From DATAYF01 sp036272735 (GTDB lineage Bacteria; Chloroflexota; Ktedonobacteria; Ktedonobacterales; Ktedonobacteraceae): 8,595 bases of DNA. The stretch covers positions 1-8,595 of the forward strand of contig DATAYF010000214.1 of the NCBI GenBank assembly GCA_036272735.1. Direction: 5' to 3'. The translations under genes and the position numbers were made by a program. The notes under the pieces are model-generated. The model was not told the DNA's origin and made no database searches. It saw only the letters and a program-made list of their open reading frames with translations. This document shows positions 6,707 to 8,595 of the stretch, piece by piece (within the stretch, counting starts at the first letter, position 1; every line of letters starts with the position of its first letter).

Positions 6707-7420
6707 TCATTTCCAAGATCCTTCCGCTGGGGAAGGCAGAGGATCTGAACGATACCCACAATGCGTAAACCAGCCAAGGGCGTCTTGAGCAGTAATGGTC
6801 AGAAGCGCCTGGCTGATTGCCTCTTGTAATGCTTCGGGTGTTCGAGCTCCTACGCGGCGTAAAAAGGCTTTGAGTTTCGAGAATGCTTCTTCAATCGGTG
6901 ACAAGTCGGGGGAGTAGGACGGCAAAAACAGGAGCTGACATCCCCGTGCTTCGATAGCCTGCTTCACCTTTTCTCCAGTATGCGTGTGCAGGTTGTCCAG
7001 AATGACGATTTGCCCTACTTGGAGGCTTGGCGCGAGAATCTGTTCGATGTAGAGTTCAAATACGGTGGTATCCGCCGAACCTTCCAGAATGAATGCTTCG
7101 CCCATGCCTTGCAACGAGAGTGCAGCCAACAGCATCATATTGGCTCGCCGGTTACGTGGAACTGCTCCATGGACGCGTGTCCCTTTCGATGCTCGCGCAT
7201 ACAGGCGAGTTAAGGCGATATTCGAGTCGCATTCATCAAGGAACACGAGTTTGCTCGCATCCAACCGTCTAGCTTGCTCCCCCCAGGCAGCGCGGTCGGC
7301 TTCATTTTGCGCACTCGCGCGCAACGTTTTTTCTTCCGCGTCCAGTTCAGCCGCCGGATTGCACGACTCATCGTCGCAGAACTGACCCGGATGCCATGCG
7401 TGGTTTCCCAGAACTGGCAA
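6707..7420 (-). CDS. IS630-type transposase, DD34E catalytic part (orfB)
   Basis: This is the catalytic half of an IS630-family transposase. The acidic triad is intact: D62 in KLVFLDECD, D142 in IVILDNLHTH and E177 in SYSPDLSPIEEAFSKLK. D142 and E177 are separated by 34 residues, the diagnostic IS630 spacing. The first 28 or so residues (MPVLGNHAWHPGQ...) look like an out-of-frame reading of the linker; true homology starts at EEKTLRASAQNEADRAAW. Upstream sequence encoding the expected linker (GLLPQLEAHPDATLAEH... to NWTRKKK) is present in the next frame and joins this one at the A6 run at 7327-7332. The protein is therefore normally the second part of a fusion and not an independent gene. 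The C-terminus (GWFTHCGYRSDPLPSPAEGSWK) looks complete. Confidence 0.85.
   Translation of the reverse strand: MPVLGNHAWHPGQFCDDESCNPAAELDAEEKTLRASAQNEADRAAWGEQARRLDASKLVFLDECDSNIALTRLYARASKGTRVHGAVPRNRRANMMLLAALSLQGMGEAFILEGSADTTVFELYIEQILAPSLQVGQIVILDNLHTHTGEKVKQAIEARGCQLLFLPSYSPDLSPIEEAFSKLKAFLRRVGARTPEALQEAISQALLTITAQDALGWFTHCGYRSDPLPSPAEGSWK
7327..7332 (-). promoter_or_regulatory. A6 slippery run joining the IS630 frames (-1)
   Basis: On the reverse strand the linker frame reads cgg aag aaa aaa cgt, whereas the catalytic frame needs ...aaa acg ttg. A -1 slip of a lysyl-tRNA on AAAAAA gives exactly NWTRKKK followed by TLRASAQNEADRAAW. The run could be a programmed frameshift site, a transcriptional slippage site, or a simple loss of one A from an A7. 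The sequence alone cannot decide between these. Confidence 0.45.
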
Positions 7421-7673
7421 TGCTCGGCAAGCGTCGCATCAGGGTGCGCTTCGAGTTGCGGGAGCAGTCCAATGTGCAGCGCAGCCCCTTTCTTTGATGG
7501 AGGCGTCCTGGAATGGTTTTGGGCTTCACATCACCGGTCTTACGCCTCAATGTGAGATAGCGCTTGATCGTGGATTGGGACACCGCAAAGGTCTTGCATA
7601 TCTCTGCTCGTGGTGTTCCCTGATCCACCGCGCGCAGGATACGCTGCCGTAAATCATAAGAATATGCTCGCAT
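7368..7673 (-). pseudogene. IS630-type transposase, N-terminal helix-turn-helix part (orfA), frameshifted
   Basis: This is the DNA-binding half of the same transposase. The ATG at 7673 begins MRAYSYDLRQRILRAVDQGTPRAEI, a typical IS630 helix-turn-helix (about residues 5-45, with FAVSQSTIKRYLTL), followed by the Arg/Lys linker TGDVKPKTIPGR. After residue 57 or so the listed frame turns into nonsense (LHQRKGLRCTLDCSRNSKRT...), while the next frame continues the expected PSKKGAALHIGLLPQLEAHPDATLAEH. This requires the loss of one base near 7500-7505. No good Shine-Dalgarno precedes the ATG (only AAGG very close to it). With this break, even slippage at the A6 run would not give a full protein, so the copy is probably dead unless helped by another copy in the genome. 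Confidence 0.8.
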
Positions 7674-7688
7674 GCCTTCATTTTGTCA

Positions 7689-7880
7689 TTAGGCCCAACC
7701 TTTGTGAAGATCGCTGTAGGCGAAGGGAGGTTCAAATTTGTCATTGATATCGAAAAATCGAAATCTCTCTAATTTAGCCATACAAAAAGCCCTGGCAGCA
7801 TGGAGAAAAGAGCAGAAGAAATAGTTTTCTGGCATGTCCGAACAGAAAACGGAATAAACCCGCTTGTAGCGCGGATTCAC
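7689..7880 (-). CDS. Doubtful 63-codon ORF, unknown
   Basis: I do not recognise this. The frame is open from about 7934 to a TAA at 7689, with a GTG at 7880 and no ribosome binding site. The product is rich in phenylalanine and aromatic residues (KRVYSVFCSDMPENYFFCSF..., ...ERFRFFDINDKFEPPF). The stop lies 16 bases before the IS630 orfA start, so it could be the tail of a gene cut by an insertion. A chance ORF in AT-rich DNA is at least as likely. Confidence 0.2.
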   Translation of the reverse strand: MNPRYKRVYSVFCSDMPENYFFCSFLHAARAFCMAKLERFRFFDINDKFEPPFAYSDLHKGWA

Positions 7881-7983
7881 TCGTGCAGGAATTTGTAAAG
7901 TTTTTGGCTCAAGGTTTTGTACTCAGATAGCTTTTCATCTCATTGATTGTAACGCCTTCATCGTATAATACATAATTCTGAAA
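7692..7983. other. AT-rich spacer between IS630 orfA and the tnpB right end
   Basis: This spacer has lower GC than its surroundings and no convincing gene apart from the doubtful ORF entered separately. TTTGTCATTAG near 7682-7692 and TTTGTCATTGA near 7737-7747 form an imperfect direct repeat about 55 bases apart, close to where the IS630 end should be. A TATAAT lies at 7964-7969 on the forward strand without a -35 at proper spacing. By comparison with other TnpB elements, the first 15-20 bases outside the right end (running down from about 7981) would be the guide segment of the omegaRNA. Confidence 0.45.
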
Positions 7984-8062
7984 CCTCCCCGGCCTAAAAG
8001 GCGCGGGGGTTCCTGTTGCTCACCCATCGTTTCCTGCCTCTCCCGAAGGAGAAACCGGCTCA
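7984..8062 (-). ncRNA. Candidate omegaRNA scaffold / right-end hairpins of the TnpB element
   Basis: Read on the reverse strand, the bases directly after the tnpB stop fold into two hairpins. The first is CUCC-UUCG-GGAG (8051 down to 8040), a C(UUCG)G tetraloop, with GUUU/AAAC (8055-8052, 8032-8029) as an outer stem. The second is CCCC-GC-GCC-UUUUA-GGC-C-GGGG (about 8008 down to 7987) with one bulged base. TnpB right ends are known to encode a guide RNA that overlaps the 3' end of tnpB, finishes at the element end and continues into flanking DNA as the guide. Position, strand and structure all fit. The 5' limit, probably inside tnpB, and the exact element end cannot be fixed without related copies. 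Confidence 0.55.
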
Positions 8063-8595
8063 TGGTGGAGACAGGCCCAGACTGTTAAGCCGACGCGCTC
8101 GGGCACGGGCAGCTCCGCTTTTGCGTCGAGCCACTACGCCCATGCTTCGGGGCAAATGCTGCCACGCGTTTGCACGTTGTTGGAGTCCCTCCATCACGGC
8201 TCGCAGGCGCGGCTCCGCACCTTCCCAGACATGCTGGGTGACAGAGGGGATGATCTTGTGTGGTTCCAGGTGGGCCAGCAAGAAAGCCGAGTACAAATCA
8301 CGCTGCACTGGTCCCAACCCACAAGGGCAGGTGTGCCAGCGCTGTGATCTCTTTTTCTTGACATAGCGCCCACAGCGATGGCAATATTGGCTCAGTTTGG
8401 TCTGGTAGGCTGAAACTTCGCTCAGGGTGCCGCCAGTGTTCGCAACTATGCGGGCCAGATGCGCTACAAACATCCCTGGTGCGCGAAGTCCGATGCTTCG
8501 ACCGTACTGCTTCTGCCATGCTTTGAATGACGTCTTTTCTATGGTGATCGTCTTGCCTTGCTTCACGATGTCGTGAGCCAGTTTGCCATGCAAAC
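8060..8595 (-). CDS. tnpB: TnpB RNA-guided nuclease, C-terminal part (IS200/IS605 orfB), 5' end outside the window
   Basis: This is the C-terminal part of a TnpB/OrfB nuclease, which uses an omegaRNA to cut DNA at the vacated donor site and so maintains the element. The frame is open to the window edge, so the N-terminal domains and the RuvC-I aspartate are not visible. The 177 visible residues include the RuvC-II glutamate (E19 in TITIEKTSF), the zinc ribbon C71-x2-C74 ... C89-x-C91 (CHRCG and CPCG; the second pair is CxC rather than the usual CxxC) and the RuvC-III aspartate D99 in QRDLYSAFLLA. A basic tail of about 70 residues (RRKSGAARARARRLNSLGLSPP at the end) is longer than in compact TnpBs. 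The visible part has no frameshift and keeps both observable catalytic residues, so the enzyme may be active. The stop at 8060-8062 is directly followed by the putative omegaRNA hairpins. Confidence 0.88.
   Translation of the reverse strand, partial: LHGKLAHDIVKQGKTITIEKTSFKAWQKQYGRSIGLRAPGMFVAHLARIVANTGGTLSEVSAYQTKLSQYCHRCGRYVKKKRSQRWHTCPCGLGPVQRDLYSAFLLAHLEPHKIIPSVTQHVWEGAEPRLRAVMEGLQQRANAWQHLPRSMGVVARRKSGAARARARRLNSLGLSPP

Larger units (their letters stand above)
6707..7673 (-). mobile_element. IS630-family element core, probably a decayed copy
   Basis: This spans the transposase reading frames of an IS630/Tc1-mariner-type element, which targets TA dinucleotides. The helix-turn-helix part, the linker and the DD34E catalytic part follow one another on the reverse strand but in three frames. 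The element ends were not found with confidence; weakly similar segments near 6634-6646 and 7693-7706 (inverted) are the best candidates, so only the coding core is delimited. Confidence 0.75.
7984..8595 (-). mobile_element. IS200/IS605-type element, tnpB side and right end (partial)
   Basis: This contains the 3' portion of tnpB and the downstream structured right end of an IS200/IS605-group element. The left end, the rest of tnpB and any tnpA would lie beyond the window. The boundary at about 7984 is set at the foot of the terminal GC hairpin and is uncertain by a few bases, because these elements lack terminal inverted repeats. Confidence 0.65.

Noticed and set aside
7943..7969. TTGATT ... 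TATAAT promoter on the forward strand near the tnpB right end
   Set aside because: Spacing is only 15 bases, the -35 is poor, and no forward gene follows.
1..8595. CRISPR array, tRNA or rRNA genes, replication origin
   Set aside because: No regularly spaced repeats, no cloverleaf-like segment, no rRNA motifs and no iteron or DnaA-box clusters were seen on either strand.

Overview
The window is a stretch of accessory DNA from a bacterium. The transposase types (IS701-like, IS630-like, a TnpB with a CPCG/QRDLYSAF C-terminus) and the PAS-GAF histidine kinase resemble those of large, transposon-rich Chloroflexota genomes of the Ktedonobacteria type. That assignment is recalled family resemblance, not a search result. 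The DNA is moderately GC-rich, with AT-richer patches around 3610-4010, 4470-5010 and 7680-7980.

Layout, left to right. (1) Positions 1-1433 (+) hold an IS701-type DDE transposase, cut by the window edge and broken by two frameshifts. (2) A 333-base leader with a good sigma-70-like promoter precedes an orphan PAS-GAF-HisKA-HATPase histidine kinase at 1767-3530 (+). (3) Positions 3613-3930 (-) hold the catalytic C-terminal remnant of a tyrosine recombinase. Its upstream end stops where the promoter of the next gene begins. (4) Two genes converge tail to tail and overlap by 32 bases: a tryptophan-rich protein of unknown function (4015-4500, +) and an MNT-fold nucleotidyltransferase-like protein (4469-5014, -). 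(5) An MFS exporter lies at 5128-6387 (-), with a long bulged hairpin across its stop codon. (6) An IS630-type (DD34E) transposase lies at 6707-7673 (-), split over three frames by one missing base and by an A6 run where -1 slippage would be needed. (7) An AT-rich spacer of about 300 bases contains a weak 63-codon ORF. (8) The 3' part of an IS200/IS605-type tnpB lies at 8060-8595 (-) and runs off the window. It is followed by two strong hairpins that look like its omegaRNA/right end.

The cargo genes are the kinase, the unknown/MNT pair and the exporter. They sit between four different mobile-element remnants, as expected of a recombination-prone island. There is no evidence that they form one pathway. 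The most interesting items are the TnpB right end with its putative guide RNA and the unknown/MNT pair with a palindromic operator-like site in its promoter. Neither is demonstrably a new system from the sequence alone.
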